From: Arthrobacter bambusae
GTDB taxonomy: Bacteria > Actinomycetota > Actinomycetes > Actinomycetales > Micrococcaceae
Assembly (NCBI RefSeq): GCF_022606295.1
Contig: NZ_JAHHZS010000010.1
Span: forward strand, 62,001 to 126,000
Length of the DNA stretch: 64,000 bases
Reading direction: 5' to 3'
Both the position numbers and the translations under genes were made by a program. Position 1 is the stretch's first letter. Each line of letters opens with the position of its first letter. Below, in pieces: positions 31,216-40,052 of this stretch. The notes under the pieces were generated by a model that worked only from the letters and a program-made list of their open reading frames with translations, did no database searches and was not told where the DNA came from.

Positions 31216-31761
31216 GTGGCCCAAATATTTGATTCCATAGATGAGAAGCTGAAGGCGTGGATCGAGGAACAGCCCATGTGGTTTGTCGCAACCGCGCCCC
31301 TCGGAGCAGACGGGCATGTGAATATGTCCCCCCGCGGCCACGACTCGTTCTCAGTCCTGGATTCCCATCGCGTCGCTTGGGTCGACTACACCGGCAGCGG
31401 CGTCGAGACCATCGCGCACATCCGGGAGAACGGCCGCGTGTGCCTCATGTTCAATTCGTTTGGCCCCCGGCCCCGAATCGTTCGCCTGCACGGCCGCGGC
31501 TCAGTGTTCCTTCCGGGAGATGCTGTATTCGAAGAGGTGGTGGCACTCCATCCGCACCACCCGAGCACCAGGGCGGTCATCTCTGTGGATGTCACACGCG
31601 TCAGCGACTCATGCGGATGGGGCGTTCCCGTCATGGAGATGACCGGAGAGCGCGACCTTCTCCGTCTCCAGGCAGAGAAAAAGGGCGTGGAGGGCATGTC
31701 TGCCTACCGCGCCGAAAGGAACGCTCGGAGCATCGACGGTCTGCCTGGATTCCCTCTCTGA
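31216..31761 (+). CDS. Pyridoxamine 5'-phosphate oxidase family protein
   Basis: A 181-residue FMN-type split-barrel protein, distinct from the four short PPOX-like proteins of the island. It starts at the GTG at 31216, reads QIFDSIDEKLKAWIEEQPMWFVATAPLGADGHVNMSPRG, and includes VAWVDYTGSGVETIAHI and GRVCLMFNSFGPRPRIVRLHG. These are typical of a group of short flavin oxidoreductases. Substrate unknown. It lies 48 bp after the BTAD regulator. Confidence 0.88.
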   Translation: MAQIFDSIDEKLKAWIEEQPMWFVATAPLGADGHVNMSPRGHDSFSVLDSHRVAWVDYTGSGVETIAHIRENGRVCLMFNSFGPRPRIVRLHGRGSVFLPGDAVFEEVVALHPHHPSTRAVISVDVTRVSDSCGWGVPVMEMTGERDLLRLQAEKKGVEGMSAYRAERNARSIDGLPGFPL

Positions 31762-31785
31762 TGGACCGTAGGTTCACCCGCACGG

Positions 31786-32103
31786 GCTGGCGCCCCTCCG
31801 GCCGTGGCAGCGACCACCTACCCGGCTCCGGGCAATGGGTACGGAACCGTTTCCGACGGCACCGTAGCCCGCGGCGAATCCATTACTTTCTCCGGAAGCG
31901 GCTACATCGCCGGCGAAACCATCAACATCACCTTCCAACGGACCGGCGGCAAGAAGGCTTCGGATGGAGGGTGGCCCGCTCCGCCGAGCTTCAGCGTCAA
32001 TGCCGACGGCACGGGCGCGTTCTCCACCACCATTACCTTCCCGGACGGCGGCAACGGCAAGGGCAATTCCGGTCTGGCTGCAACACGTTTCAGGGGGCAG
32101 GCG
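31786..32103 (+). pseudogene. Fragment of a secreted surface protein
   Basis: The frame around 31786-32103 reads AGAPPAVAATTYPAPGNGYG, then GESITFSGSGYIAGETINITF and DGTGAFSTTITFPDGG. This is the start of a mature secreted protein with one Ig-like or Big-type repeat. The signal peptide codons upstream and the C-terminal anchor are missing, and the frame then runs directly into the exonuclease gene. It looks like debris joined in frame to the next ORF. Confidence 0.6.
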
Positions 32104-32148
32104 GCGGGGCGGATCGCCGGATCGGGTTTGTTGATGCAAGGATCGGTT

Positions 32149-33087
32149 ATGCCTCACCGCCTCATGCTCCTCGATACGGCCTCTCTGTACTTTCGGGCCT
32201 TCTTCGGCGTACCCGATTCGATCCGCCGGGCCGACGGTACGCCGGTGAACGCCGTTCGCGGCCTGCTCGACATGATCGCGAGGCTTACCACCGATTATGG
32301 GGCGACGCATCTGGTGGCGTGCTGGGACGATGACTGGCGTCCACAGTGGCGGGTGGACCTCATCCCGACGTACAAGTCGCATCGTGTCGCGGAGGCGGTA
32401 GAGGGCGCTCCCGACGTCGAAGTGGTGCCGGACGCGCTGCAGGTGCAGGTTCCGATGATCCGGCGGGTGCTCGGCCTCGCGGGCATCGCCGTCGTCGGGG
32501 CCGCGGGACATGAAGCCGACGACGTCATCGGCACCTATGCGAGCCACGCGAAGCTTCCTGTCGACGTCGTGACGGGAGACCGCGATCTGTTCCAAGTGGT
32601 CGACGACGCCGGCGAGGTGCGCGTCATCTACACGGCGAGAGGCATGAAGAACCTCGAGATCGTGACCGACGCCGTCGTCGTCGGCAAATATCGCGTGCTG
32701 CCCGAGCAGTACGCCGATTTCGCGACGCTGCGCGGCGACGCCTCCGATGGGCTGCCGGGCGTGGCCGGGATTGGCGAAAAGACAGCGGCGTCGTTGCTGG
32801 CGGCATACGGCACGCTCGACGCGTTGCTCGCTGCAGCGGCGGATCCCGGCAGCGGATTGGCGGCGTCGGTGAGGTCCAAACTCGCCGCGTCCGCAGACTA
32901 TCTGGCGGTCGCGCCCGTTGTTGTGAACGTCGTGCGCGACCTCGCACTGCCCACCCTTGAGGAGGCGGGAGCGCGGTTGCGCCCGGTCGACGACGACTCG
33001 CGCCGCGAACTTGAGCGTCTGGCTACGGACTGGAACCTCGGCGGCTCGATGAAGCGATTGCTCGACGCTCTCGAACTCTGCCTGTGA
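32149..33087 (+). CDS. 5'-3' exonuclease (PIN/FEN-like, Pol I exonuclease-type)
   Basis: A 312-residue stand-alone nuclease from the ATG at 32149 (MPHRLMLLDTASLYFRAFF); the frame continues upstream through a fused surface-protein fragment that should not be part of it. Metal-binding acids lie in LLDTAS, GHEADDVIGTYA and VTGDRDLFQVV; the helix-hairpin-helix is LPGVAGIGEKTAASLLAAYG. It resembles the N-terminal exonuclease domain of DNA polymerase I and could remove flaps or RNA primers. Confidence 0.92.
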   Translation: MPHRLMLLDTASLYFRAFFGVPDSIRRADGTPVNAVRGLLDMIARLTTDYGATHLVACWDDDWRPQWRVDLIPTYKSHRVAEAVEGAPDVEVVPDALQVQVPMIRRVLGLAGIAVVGAAGHEADDVIGTYASHAKLPVDVVTGDRDLFQVVDDAGEVRVIYTARGMKNLEIVTDAVVVGKYRVLPEQYADFATLRGDASDGLPGVAGIGEKTAASLLAAYGTLDALLAAAADPGSGLAASVRSKLAASADYLAVAPVVVNVVRDLALPTLEEAGARLRPVDDDSRRELERLATDWNLGGSMKRLLDALELCL

Positions 33088-33244
33088 GCGGGGGAGGGGC
33101 TTGAGGACAAACGCGCGGGAAAGCTACGCTGGCGGGGTTGGCGAAAGCTCGGCCCCCGGCGTCGTTTCAAGGGAAGCCGGGAAGCCGGATTACTTTTTGG
33201 GAGTTGCCGAAGAGATCGGCGGCTGCCCGGGGGAGGACGTGAGC

Positions 33245-33619
33245 GTGGTACCGGAAACAGCGGACGGTGAAAAGTCCAGTGTCGTCTTGAGGGCCGACGG
33301 ACTTCTCCACTTGCGTTGGGCGCCCGGGGTCGCCATCCAGGTTGACGACGCCCGCGAAGCCATGGCGAAAGTCAATGAGCTATGCCAGCAGGAGCAGCAT
33401 CCAATGCTTGTCGACATGGCAGCAGTCGCTTCCGTAAGCCGGGAGGCCAGGGGCGTGTGGTCTATTCCCTGCGGCGCGTCGCGCATAGCTTTGTTGGGCA
33501 CGTCGCCCGTGGACCGGGTCCTCGCGAACTTCTTCCTCGGAGTGCACGTCCCGCCTTGCCCGACTCGTTTCTTCACGTCGCGCAGTGAGGCCATGGACTG
33601 GCTTGATGCGGGTGCGTGA
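33245..33619 (+). CDS. Hypothetical STAS/SEC14-like protein
   Basis: About 124 residues from the GTG at 33245 (VPETADGEKSSVVLRADGLLHLRWAPGV); GGAGG lies 8 bases before this GTG, and a GTG at 33239 is an alternative. Alternating beta and helix segments (DAREAMAKVNELC, HPMLVDMAAVASVSREAR, IALLGTSPVDRVLANFFLGV) resemble small STAS-like domains found near GGDEF proteins. Cytoplasmic. It lies 39 bp before a GGDEF/EAL gene and may act with it. Confidence 0.65.
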   Translation: MVPETADGEKSSVVLRADGLLHLRWAPGVAIQVDDAREAMAKVNELCQQEQHPMLVDMAAVASVSREARGVWSIPCGASRIALLGTSPVDRVLANFFLGVHVPPCPTRFFTSRSEAMDWLDAGA

Positions 33620-33658
33620 GCCGCGGATGTGCTTCCGGCTTCTGCACGCTGGGATCGC

Positions 33659-35197
33659 ATGAGCTCGAAGAAGAGCGTTGAGGACCCGCGCCTGCAGCTG
33701 CTGGTTGATGGGGTTGTCCGATTGGCCGCGGGTGACCTGGAAGCCCGCATTGAACCGTCGTCGCATCGTGACGACATTGATGCTGTCATCACCGGCGTCA
33801 ACCTGCTTGCGGAGGAACTGGGCCACATCCATGCGGATCTGGAACAGCGGGTGGCCGCCCGCACGGCCATGTTGCGGCGAACACAGGTCGAGCTGGAACA
33901 GATGGCCAAGACGGATGCCCTCACCGGTCTTGCAAACAGGACGCTGCTCACCGAGCGGATCCAGGAAGCGGTCAGGTCCAGCGCGAACGGCGGAAAAGCT
34001 CCGGCCGTATTGCTCCTGGATCTGGACTCCTTCAAAGCCATTAACGACATCCTGGGCCACAGCGCAGGTGACGCCGTGTTGGTGGAAGTTGCCAAGCGCC
34101 TCCGCTCCGCCGTCAGGGCGACGGACACGGTGGCCCGCCTGGGCGGGGATGAGTTTGCCATCCTCATTGCCGCAGCCACGGAAGCTGAGATTCTTCGAAT
34201 TGCGCACCGCGCATCGGAGTACCTGCAGGACAGCATGTGCATCGGGATGGAAACGGTGTGGGCGATGGCAAGCATCGGCGTGTGCATCGGTACTCCGGGG
34301 TGTCGGGCTGAGGAGCTGATGCGCGATGCCGATATTGCGATGTATCAGGCCAAGGCGCGGGGCCGCAACAATGTTCAGCTCTTCCACCCCGACATGCTCG
34401 ACGCCGTTCAGGAACGGTCGCGAATAACCGCCGAGCTACGCACCGCTGTTGCCGGAGGGGAGCTGGCGCTGCTGTATCAACCGGTGGTCGAATTGGCCTC
34501 CGGCCGTGTCATCGGCGTCGAAGCCCTCGTCCGATGGCACCACCCTGTCCGCGGAACCATCATGCCGGGCAGCTTCATTGGCATCGCAGAAGAAACCGGC
34601 TTGATCTTTGAGCTGGGACGGTGGGTGCTGCATGAAGGTATTGCCCAAATGGTGCGCTGGAGCCAAACAGATCCGGACCTGCCAGACTATTGCCTGCACA
34701 TCAATCTTTCTGCCGCGGAATTGCTTCGGACAGACCTGCTGGACGACATCAGGGACACGCTGGCACGGTACGCCGTGGAGCCGCGGCGTTTGGTCTTGGA
34801 GATCACCGAGACCGTGCTGATGGCCCGTGAGACCGGACAAGAACAGGTCCTCAGCGGACTCCGGGAGCTGGGTGTGGGGCTGCAAATTGACGACTTCGGC
34901 ACGGGCTATTCGTCCATCAGCTACCTCAGGTCGCTTCCGGCGGACACTGTGAAGGTCGATCAGTCCCTCATCAAGGGCATGGAGTCGGATCCACGGCAGC
35001 AAAAGTTTGTCTCTGCGATTCTGCAGCTGATTTTCGCTGCGGGGCTCAACGCCACCGTGGAAGGCATCGAAACCGCCGAACAGGCGGCGCAGCTGGGGGC
35101 CATGGGTTGCCTCTATGGGCAGGGGTACTTCTATGGATATCCGGTACCTCCCGTGGAAATACCGGATCAGCTCCGCCGGCCCGCACGGCGTCTGTAG
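33659..35197 (+). CDS. GGDEF/EAL bifunctional cyclic di-GMP enzyme
   Basis: A 512-residue protein from the ATG at 33659 (MSSKKSVEDPRLQ); a GTG at 33629 is possible. An N-terminal HAMP-like and coiled-coil part (about 10-85) precedes GGDEF (TDALTGLANRTLL, intact GGDEFAIL active site) and EAL (GVEALVRWHHP, then DDFGTGYSS and VKVDQSLIKG). All core catalytic motifs are present in both domains, so it could make and degrade c-di-GMP. No membrane segment is visible, so it appears cytoplasmic. Confidence 0.93.
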   Translation: MSSKKSVEDPRLQLLVDGVVRLAAGDLEARIEPSSHRDDIDAVITGVNLLAEELGHIHADLEQRVAARTAMLRRTQVELEQMAKTDALTGLANRTLLTERIQEAVRSSANGGKAPAVLLLDLDSFKAINDILGHSAGDAVLVEVAKRLRSAVRATDTVARLGGDEFAILIAAATEAEILRIAHRASEYLQDSMCIGMETVWAMASIGVCIGTPGCRAEELMRDADIAMYQAKARGRNNVQLFHPDMLDAVQERSRITAELRTAVAGGELALLYQPVVELASGRVIGVEALVRWHHPVRGTIMPGSFIGIAEETGLIFELGRWVLHEGIAQMVRWSQTDPDLPDYCLHINLSAAELLRTDLLDDIRDTLARYAVEPRRLVLEITETVLMARETGQEQVLSGLRELGVGLQIDDFGTGYSSISYLRSLPADTVKVDQSLIKGMESDPRQQKFVSAILQLIFAAGLNATVEGIETAEQAAQLGAMGCLYGQGYFYGYPVPPVEIPDQLRRPARRL

Positions 35198-35206
35198 AGT
35201 TAGCGC

Positions 35207-36025
35207 ATGTCAAAGCTTTGGGACCAGATGCTGCTTGTCCCCACAGTTGTCCGCCTTGCTTCCCGGGCACCCAGAAATCCGGACACAGCGTGGGAAGGAT
35301 ACTGGCGTGGAATCCGCACCACTGGGCGTTCCGGGGACGTGCTGTGGGACTCCGGTTCCACGGCCGAGCATGGTCAGTACTCCGACGCGATTGGGGCTCA
35401 TTTTGATCCGGATCTTCCGGTGGTTGACGTCGGGTGCGGCAACGGCACGCACACCCGCTGGCTTGCAGGCATGTTTCCCCGGGTCCTGGGAATCGACGTA
35501 TCCAAGGGGGCGATCGAGATGGCCAGCAGGGAAGCAGAAGGCGTCCAAAACGCCGATTTCATGGTTCTGGATGCGGCGGGGGCAGGGGCCGGAGAGCTCT
35601 TGCTGGAGCGGCTGGGGCCCGCCAACGTCTTTGTCCGCGGGGTCTTCCACGTCCTGAAACCCGGCAAGCAGGCTGCCATGGCCGCCAACCTGCGGACCGT
35701 CATCGGGAACAGGGGCAGGTTGTTGCTGGCTGAAACCAACTTCCGTGGAAACAGCCTCGGTTACCTGACCGAACTCGGCGCCACCCGGCAAAGCATGCCC
35801 GTGCAGCTGCGGCGCGCCTTGGAAAACCTTCCACGGCCCGGGCATTTCGGTTCCGCGGAACGCCAGCGCGTCTTTTCGCACTCGGACTGGCGATTGATTG
35901 CGGACGGCCCGGTCAACATCGAAGTGGTCCCGATGAACGCCAGCGGTCTTCCGCAGTGGGTTCCGGGATATTACGCACTCCTGTCGGGCGCGGAAGATTC
36001 GGGTACCGATCACAAACCGGTGTAG
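35207..36025 (+). CDS. Class I SAM-dependent methyltransferase
   Basis: A 272-residue methyltransferase. The SAM loop is VVDVGCGNGTHTRWLAGMFPRVLGIDVSKGAIEMA; FMVLDAAGAG and NVFVRGVFHVL follow. The N-terminal 60 residues are helical. It follows the GGDEF/EAL gene by 9 bp and may be in the same transcript. Substrate unknown; GRLLLAETNFRG is seen in small-molecule methyltransferases. Confidence 0.85.
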   Translation: MSKLWDQMLLVPTVVRLASRAPRNPDTAWEGYWRGIRTTGRSGDVLWDSGSTAEHGQYSDAIGAHFDPDLPVVDVGCGNGTHTRWLAGMFPRVLGIDVSKGAIEMASREAEGVQNADFMVLDAAGAGAGELLLERLGPANVFVRGVFHVLKPGKQAAMAANLRTVIGNRGRLLLAETNFRGNSLGYLTELGATRQSMPVQLRRALENLPRPGHFGSAERQRVFSHSDWRLIADGPVNIEVVPMNASGLPQWVPGYYALLSGAEDSGTDHKPV

Positions 36026-36091
36026 CTGCACCGTGTGCGCAACGCGGGGAACGCCGAAGTGATGAGGATGGGGCCCGGCACTATCGTCAGG

Positions 36092-36676
36092 CTATGAGGG
36101 CTTGGGACGGGCGCGTACGTGCATCCGCTCGCCCTGCTGCCCGAACAGGCTGATGAATTCGACGGGTTTACCGTCGGCGCTGGCGAACCAGTGCGGTGTG
36201 CGGGTGTCGAATTCCGCGGCTTCGCCAGCGCGGAGTTCGAAGTCTTTGTCGCCCAGCACCAGGCGCAGCCGTCCGTTGAGGATGTAAAGCCATTCGTAGC
36301 CTTCGTGAACGCGCGGATCGGGTTCGGCTCCGCGGGCATCACCGGCGAGCACCATCTTGAAGGCCTGCAGACCGCCGGGGCGGCGGGTGAGGGGAACGGC
36401 CGTCATGCCGCCATGGGTGATCGGCCTCAGGTGAATTCTCGGGTCCCCGGTGGGCGGGGCGCCGACCAGATCGTCAAGGGGAACACCGTACAACCGTGCC
36501 AGGGGCAGCAGGATGTCTAGGTTTGGCCTGCGTTGGCCGGATTCCAGCCGGGACAGGGTGCTGACCGATACTCCGGAGGCGGTGGATACCTCTGCGAGGG
36601 TGAGATCCCTTTCCGTACGGAGTGCCCGAAGCCGGGGACCGACAGCTCCAAGAACATCATCAAGCTCATTTGCCAT
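36092..36676 (-). CDS. XRE-family regulator with cupin domain
   Basis: A 194-residue protein from the ATG at 36676 (MANELDDVLGAVGPRLRAL). Residues 10-65 form a helix-turn-helix (DLTLAEVSTASGVSVSTLSRLESGQRRPNLDIL) and the C-terminal half is a cupin (EGYEWLYILNGRLRLVLGDKDFELRAGEAAEFDTRTPHWF) that likely binds a small ligand. It is divergent from a flavoprotein gene, with a palindrome next to its start codon. Confidence 0.92.
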   Translation of the reverse strand: MANELDDVLGAVGPRLRALRTERDLTLAEVSTASGVSVSTLSRLESGQRRPNLDILLPLARLYGVPLDDLVGAPPTGDPRIHLRPITHGGMTAVPLTRRPGGLQAFKMVLAGDARGAEPDPRVHEGYEWLYILNGRLRLVLGDKDFELRAGEAAEFDTRTPHWFASADGKPVEFISLFGQQGERMHVRARPKPS

Positions 36677-36684
36677 CTCTGCAG

Positions 36685-36701
36685 TTTGCCATATCAGCAA
36701 A
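36685..36701. promoter_or_regulatory. Inverted repeat operator for XRE/cupin regulator
   Basis: TTTGCCATATCAGCAAA has perfect TTTGC/GCAAA arms and ends 9 bases from the regulator start. A further TTTGCC occurs at 36669-36674 and 36706-36711, so the element is three TTTGCC half-sites in a row. It probably autoregulates the gene and controls the divergent flavoprotein gene. Confidence 0.5.
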
Positions 36702-36798
36702 GTTGTTTGCCAGTTTCCTCTCGTGAGGTGAAAGCTGGTTTGTAACCGCTGCAGGACGCTGGCGGCGGACTTTCAGGACAAACGAAGGGCACATCAGT

Positions 36799-37860
36799 AT
36801 GGACACCGCGCGGTATGACGTTGTGATCATCGGGGGCGGCGCTGCGGGCCTCAGCGCGGCAACGACGCTGAGCCGCGCGCTGCGCTCGGTGCTGGTCATC
36901 GATTCCGGAGCACCCCGTAACGCGCCCGCAGCGGGCGTGCACGGTTATCTGTCACGGGACGGTATGAGCCCGTCGGAGCTGCTGTCCATCGGACGCAATG
37001 AAGTAGTCTCCTACGGGGGAACCGTCATTGACGGCGAAGCCGTTTCGGCACGGCGCACCACGGATTTATTCGAAGTGATGCTCGGAGATGGCCGCCGGTT
37101 CTCCGGCAGGCGCCTCCTCGTCACCACCGGATTGACCGATGGACTGCCTCCCATCGACGGACTGCGTGAGCAATGGGGAAAGGGCGTTGTGCACTGTCCT
37201 TACTGCCATGGCTGGGAAATCCGCGGGAAACGGATTGGAGTGCTGGGCACCGGTCCGATGTCCGTCCATCAGGCACTGTTGTTCAGGCAGTGGTCCCCGG
37301 ACATCACTCTTTTCCTCAATGACACGGTGGAACCCACTGACGAGGAATGGGACAAGCTCGGCGCCCGGTCCGTGAGGGTCGTCGACGGCGCCGTGGCCTC
37401 TGTTGACGCTGTCGACGGAGTCCTCGCGGGCCTCACGCTCCGCCAGGGCTCCTCCTTCGACATGCAGGCCCTCGCTGTCGGCACTCGGATGGAGGCCAGG
37501 TCCGCGGTCGTGCAATCACTCGGGCTGAGTACTCAGGCGCACCCCATGGGGATGGGGCGGTTTATCGAGGCGGATGCCACGGGTGCGACGGCCGTCCAGG
37601 GTGTGTACGCAGCGGGCAATGTCTCCAATGTGATGGCCCAGGTGATCACCGCGGCGGCCGAGGGCGTCATGACCGGTGCACGGATCAACGCCGATTTGAT
37701 AGAAGAGGAAACCCGGTGGGCTGTCGACGGGCGGCTCGGTCCCTTCTCCGCGGCCTCGGAAGCCGACGTTTCCACGATCGTGTTGGGTCATCGGCCCCAT
37801 GGCCTTGACGACGGGCAGGAAACCGCCGGCATGCGTCACGGGGCCGCCCTCAAAGAATGA
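36799..37860 (+). CDS. FAD-dependent thioredoxin-reductase-like oxidoreductase
   Basis: A 353-residue protein with FAD motif VVIIGGGAAGLSAATTL at the start, redox-active-type CPYCHGWE (C-x2-C) and the second nucleotide site IGVLGTGPMSVHQALL. The C-terminal GVYAAGNVSNVMAQVITAAAEG is the usual FAD-binding end; about 50 extra residues follow. It is divergent from the XRE/cupin regulator. Similar proteins are often called NAD(P)/FAD-dependent oxidoreductases of unknown partner. Confidence 0.9.
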   Translation: MDTARYDVVIIGGGAAGLSAATTLSRALRSVLVIDSGAPRNAPAAGVHGYLSRDGMSPSELLSIGRNEVVSYGGTVIDGEAVSARRTTDLFEVMLGDGRRFSGRRLLVTTGLTDGLPPIDGLREQWGKGVVHCPYCHGWEIRGKRIGVLGTGPMSVHQALLFRQWSPDITLFLNDTVEPTDEEWDKLGARSVRVVDGAVASVDAVDGVLAGLTLRQGSSFDMQALAVGTRMEARSAVVQSLGLSTQAHPMGMGRFIEADATGATAVQGVYAAGNVSNVMAQVITAAAEGVMTGARINADLIEEETRWAVDGRLGPFSAASEADVSTIVLGHRPHGLDDGQETAGMRHGAALKE

Positions 37861-37888
37861 GGGGAATCGCGGCGCACCCCCCTCGCCG

Positions 37889-38917
37889 TCACGGCTGCTG
37901 CCGTCGTCGGGCCTGCGGTGTGAGTTCGTGGGTTCCGTAGCTGTTGTCGTCGGGGTTGACGGTGACTCCTGGTGCGACGAGCTGGTCGATGCGGTCCAGT
38001 ACGTCTGTGCTCAGGGTGATGTCCGCGGCGGGCAGGTAGGACTCGAGCTGTTCCATGGTGCGTGGTCCGACGATGGCGGCGGTGACGCCGGGGTGGTTGA
38101 TCACGAACGCGATGGCCAGCTCGATGAGGGTCAGGCCGGTTTGTTCGGCGAGCTGGGCCAAGTCTTCGACGATGTCGAGTTTTCGTTGGTTGGCCGGGCT
38201 GCTCATGTCGAAGCGGGCGCTAGGGCGCGCGGAGGAGGTGGGTGCGGACGCGGAGTCTTTGCGCCAGCGCCCGGAGAGCCAGCCTCCGCGGAGCGGGCTG
38301 TAGGTGAGGGTGCCCATGCCGTGTCGCTGGACCGTGGGGAGGATGTCTTCTTCGATGCCGCGGACCAGGATCGAATACGGCGGCTGTTCGGTGACGAACC
38401 GCTCCAGGTTCCGTTCCCGGGATGCCCATTGGGCTTCGACGATCTGGGATCCGGAGTAGGAGGAGGAGCCGATGTAGCGGACTTTGCCTTGGCGGACGAG
38501 GTCGGTGAGGGCGCCGAGGGTCTCTTCGACGTCGGTGTCGGGGCTGGGCCGGTGCACCTGGTAGAGGTCGATGTAGTCGGTGTCCAGGCGGCGAAGGGAG
38601 TTCTCGACCGCCCGGATGATCCAGCGGCGGGATCCGCCGCGCTGGTTGGGATCGTCTTCGTTCATGGGCATGAAGAACTTCGTAGCAAGGAACACGTCCT
38701 CGCGGCGGCCTTCCAGTGCTTGCCCGAGGATTTCCTCGGATGCCCCGCCGGAGTAGACGTCGGCGGTGTCGATGACGTTGATGCCGGCGTCGAGGGCCCG
38801 GTGGATGATCCGGACGGAGTCGGCGATGTCGTTATTGCCCCACGGGCCGAACATCATCGCACCAAGGCATAAGGGGCTGAGCTGCACACCCGTGCGGCCA
38901 AGGGAACGGTACTCCAT
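37889..38917 (-). CDS. Aldo/keto reductase (AKR, SDR-independent)
   Basis: A 342-residue TIM-barrel reductase from the ATG at 38917 (MEYRSLGRTGVQLSPLCLG). Catalytic Asp and Tyr lie in IDTADVYSGGASEE, Lys in FLATKFF and His in IDLYQVHRPS. SIVGPRTMEQLESYL-type end binds NADPH. It is read 37 bp after a second aldo/keto reductase and both are divergent from an MmyB-type regulator at 40053. Confidence 0.92.
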   Translation of the reverse strand: MEYRSLGRTGVQLSPLCLGAMMFGPWGNNDIADSVRIIHRALDAGINVIDTADVYSGGASEEILGQALEGRREDVFLATKFFMPMNEDDPNQRGGSRRWIIRAVENSLRRLDTDYIDLYQVHRPSPDTDVEETLGALTDLVRQGKVRYIGSSSYSGSQIVEAQWASRERNLERFVTEQPPYSILVRGIEEDILPTVQRHGMGTLTYSPLRGGWLSGRWRKDSASAPTSSARPSARFDMSSPANQRKLDIVEDLAQLAEQTGLTLIELAIAFVINHPGVTAAIVGPRTMEQLESYLPAADITLSTDVLDRIDQLVAPGVTVNPDDNSYGTHELTPQARRRQQP

Positions 38918-38954
38918 GCTGGTTCCTTCTCTCTGTCTAAAGCTTCTGGCTGTC

Positions 38955-39839
38955 TCAGGCTTCGGGGATGACCATGGCGAAACGCTCCTCGCGGGCTTCG
39001 TCCGGGTCCGGACCGCTGCGGTTGCCGGTGTCGAGCGCGTCGATGGCGGCGAGTTCGGCCGCACTGAGTTCGAAACCAAAGACGTCGAAGTTCTCGGCGA
39101 TGCGTGCCGGGTTGGTCGATTTCGGGATGGCGGAGCGGCCTTGCTGCAGGTGCCAGCGGAGCATGACCTGGGCCGGACTCTTGCCGTGAGTCCGTGCGAT
39201 GGCTGCAATCGCGGGGTCTTCCATGACGTTCCGCCGCTCCTGGCCACCCCATCCTGGGTAGAAGGTGATCCCTCCGATCGGCGACCAGGCCTGGGTGAGG
39301 ATGCCGTGTTCGGCGTCGGCGCCTTGGACTGCCGGCTGGGTAAAGTAGGGGTGAAGTTCGACCTGGTTCACCGCTGGGACGACGTCGGTCGAGCCGAGCA
39401 GTTGCTCCAGGTGGTGCGGCATGAAGTTGCTGACGCCGATCGCCCGCACCCGCCCGTCGGCGAGCAGGGCCTCCAGTGCCTTGTACGCTGCGATGGTTTT
39501 TTCGAACCGGTCCGGGGCGGGCTGGTGAAGGATGAGCAGGTCCAGATAGTCGACGCCGAGTTTGCCGGTCGCTTTGTCCCAGGCGTGGAGCGCCTCGTCG
39601 TAGCCATAGTCGCTGACCCAGACTTTGGTCTCGATGAACACTTCTGCCCGATCGAGGCGTGAGCGGCGGATGCCTTCGCCGACTTCCCGCTCGTTGCCGT
39701 ATGCGGCGGCAGTGTCGATGTGCCGGTAGCCGGCGGCCAGTGCGGCCTCAACGGCCGCCGTCGTTTGCTCCGGGGCGCTTTGGAAGACACCCAGGCCAAG
39801 CGCTGGCATTGTGACGCCGTTATTGAGAGTAAGTTCCAT
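38955..39839 (-). CDS. Aldo/keto reductase (2,5-diketogluconate reductase-like)
   Basis: A 294-residue AKR from the ATG at 39839 (MELTLNNGVTMPALGLGVFQ); an in-frame ATG lies two codons upstream. Asp/Tyr: IDTAAAYGNEREVG; Lys: FIETKVWV; His: LLILHQPAP. VNQVELHPYFTQ and SAIPKSTNPARI are typical of the DkgA-like group. First gene of a two-gene operon with the next aldo/keto reductase. Confidence 0.93.
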   Translation of the reverse strand: MELTLNNGVTMPALGLGVFQSAPEQTTAAVEAALAAGYRHIDTAAAYGNEREVGEGIRRSRLDRAEVFIETKVWVSDYGYDEALHAWDKATGKLGVDYLDLLILHQPAPDRFEKTIAAYKALEALLADGRVRAIGVSNFMPHHLEQLLGSTDVVPAVNQVELHPYFTQPAVQGADAEHGILTQAWSPIGGITFYPGWGGQERRNVMEDPAIAAIARTHGKSPAQVMLRWHLQQGRSAIPKSTNPARIAENFDVFGFELSAAELAAIDALDTGNRSGPDPDEAREERFAMVIPEA

Positions 39840-40052
39840 GTCCATGCCTTTCACGGTATGCAGTTGTGCGGGGTTGTGGAAGGGCACGTCAGTACCCCCT
39901 TGATGTGGGTGTCCGGCAGGGTGGGAAGCCGTTGCAGGTTCAGGTTTCATGCTTTCCATGCAACCGTGATTCCGTGCGGGGCGGGAGTCATGGCCGTTCC
40001 GGGTAACGTCAGTGCCTCCCTCGTGCCGTCGACCGGGCGTAGCGTGGTTGCC

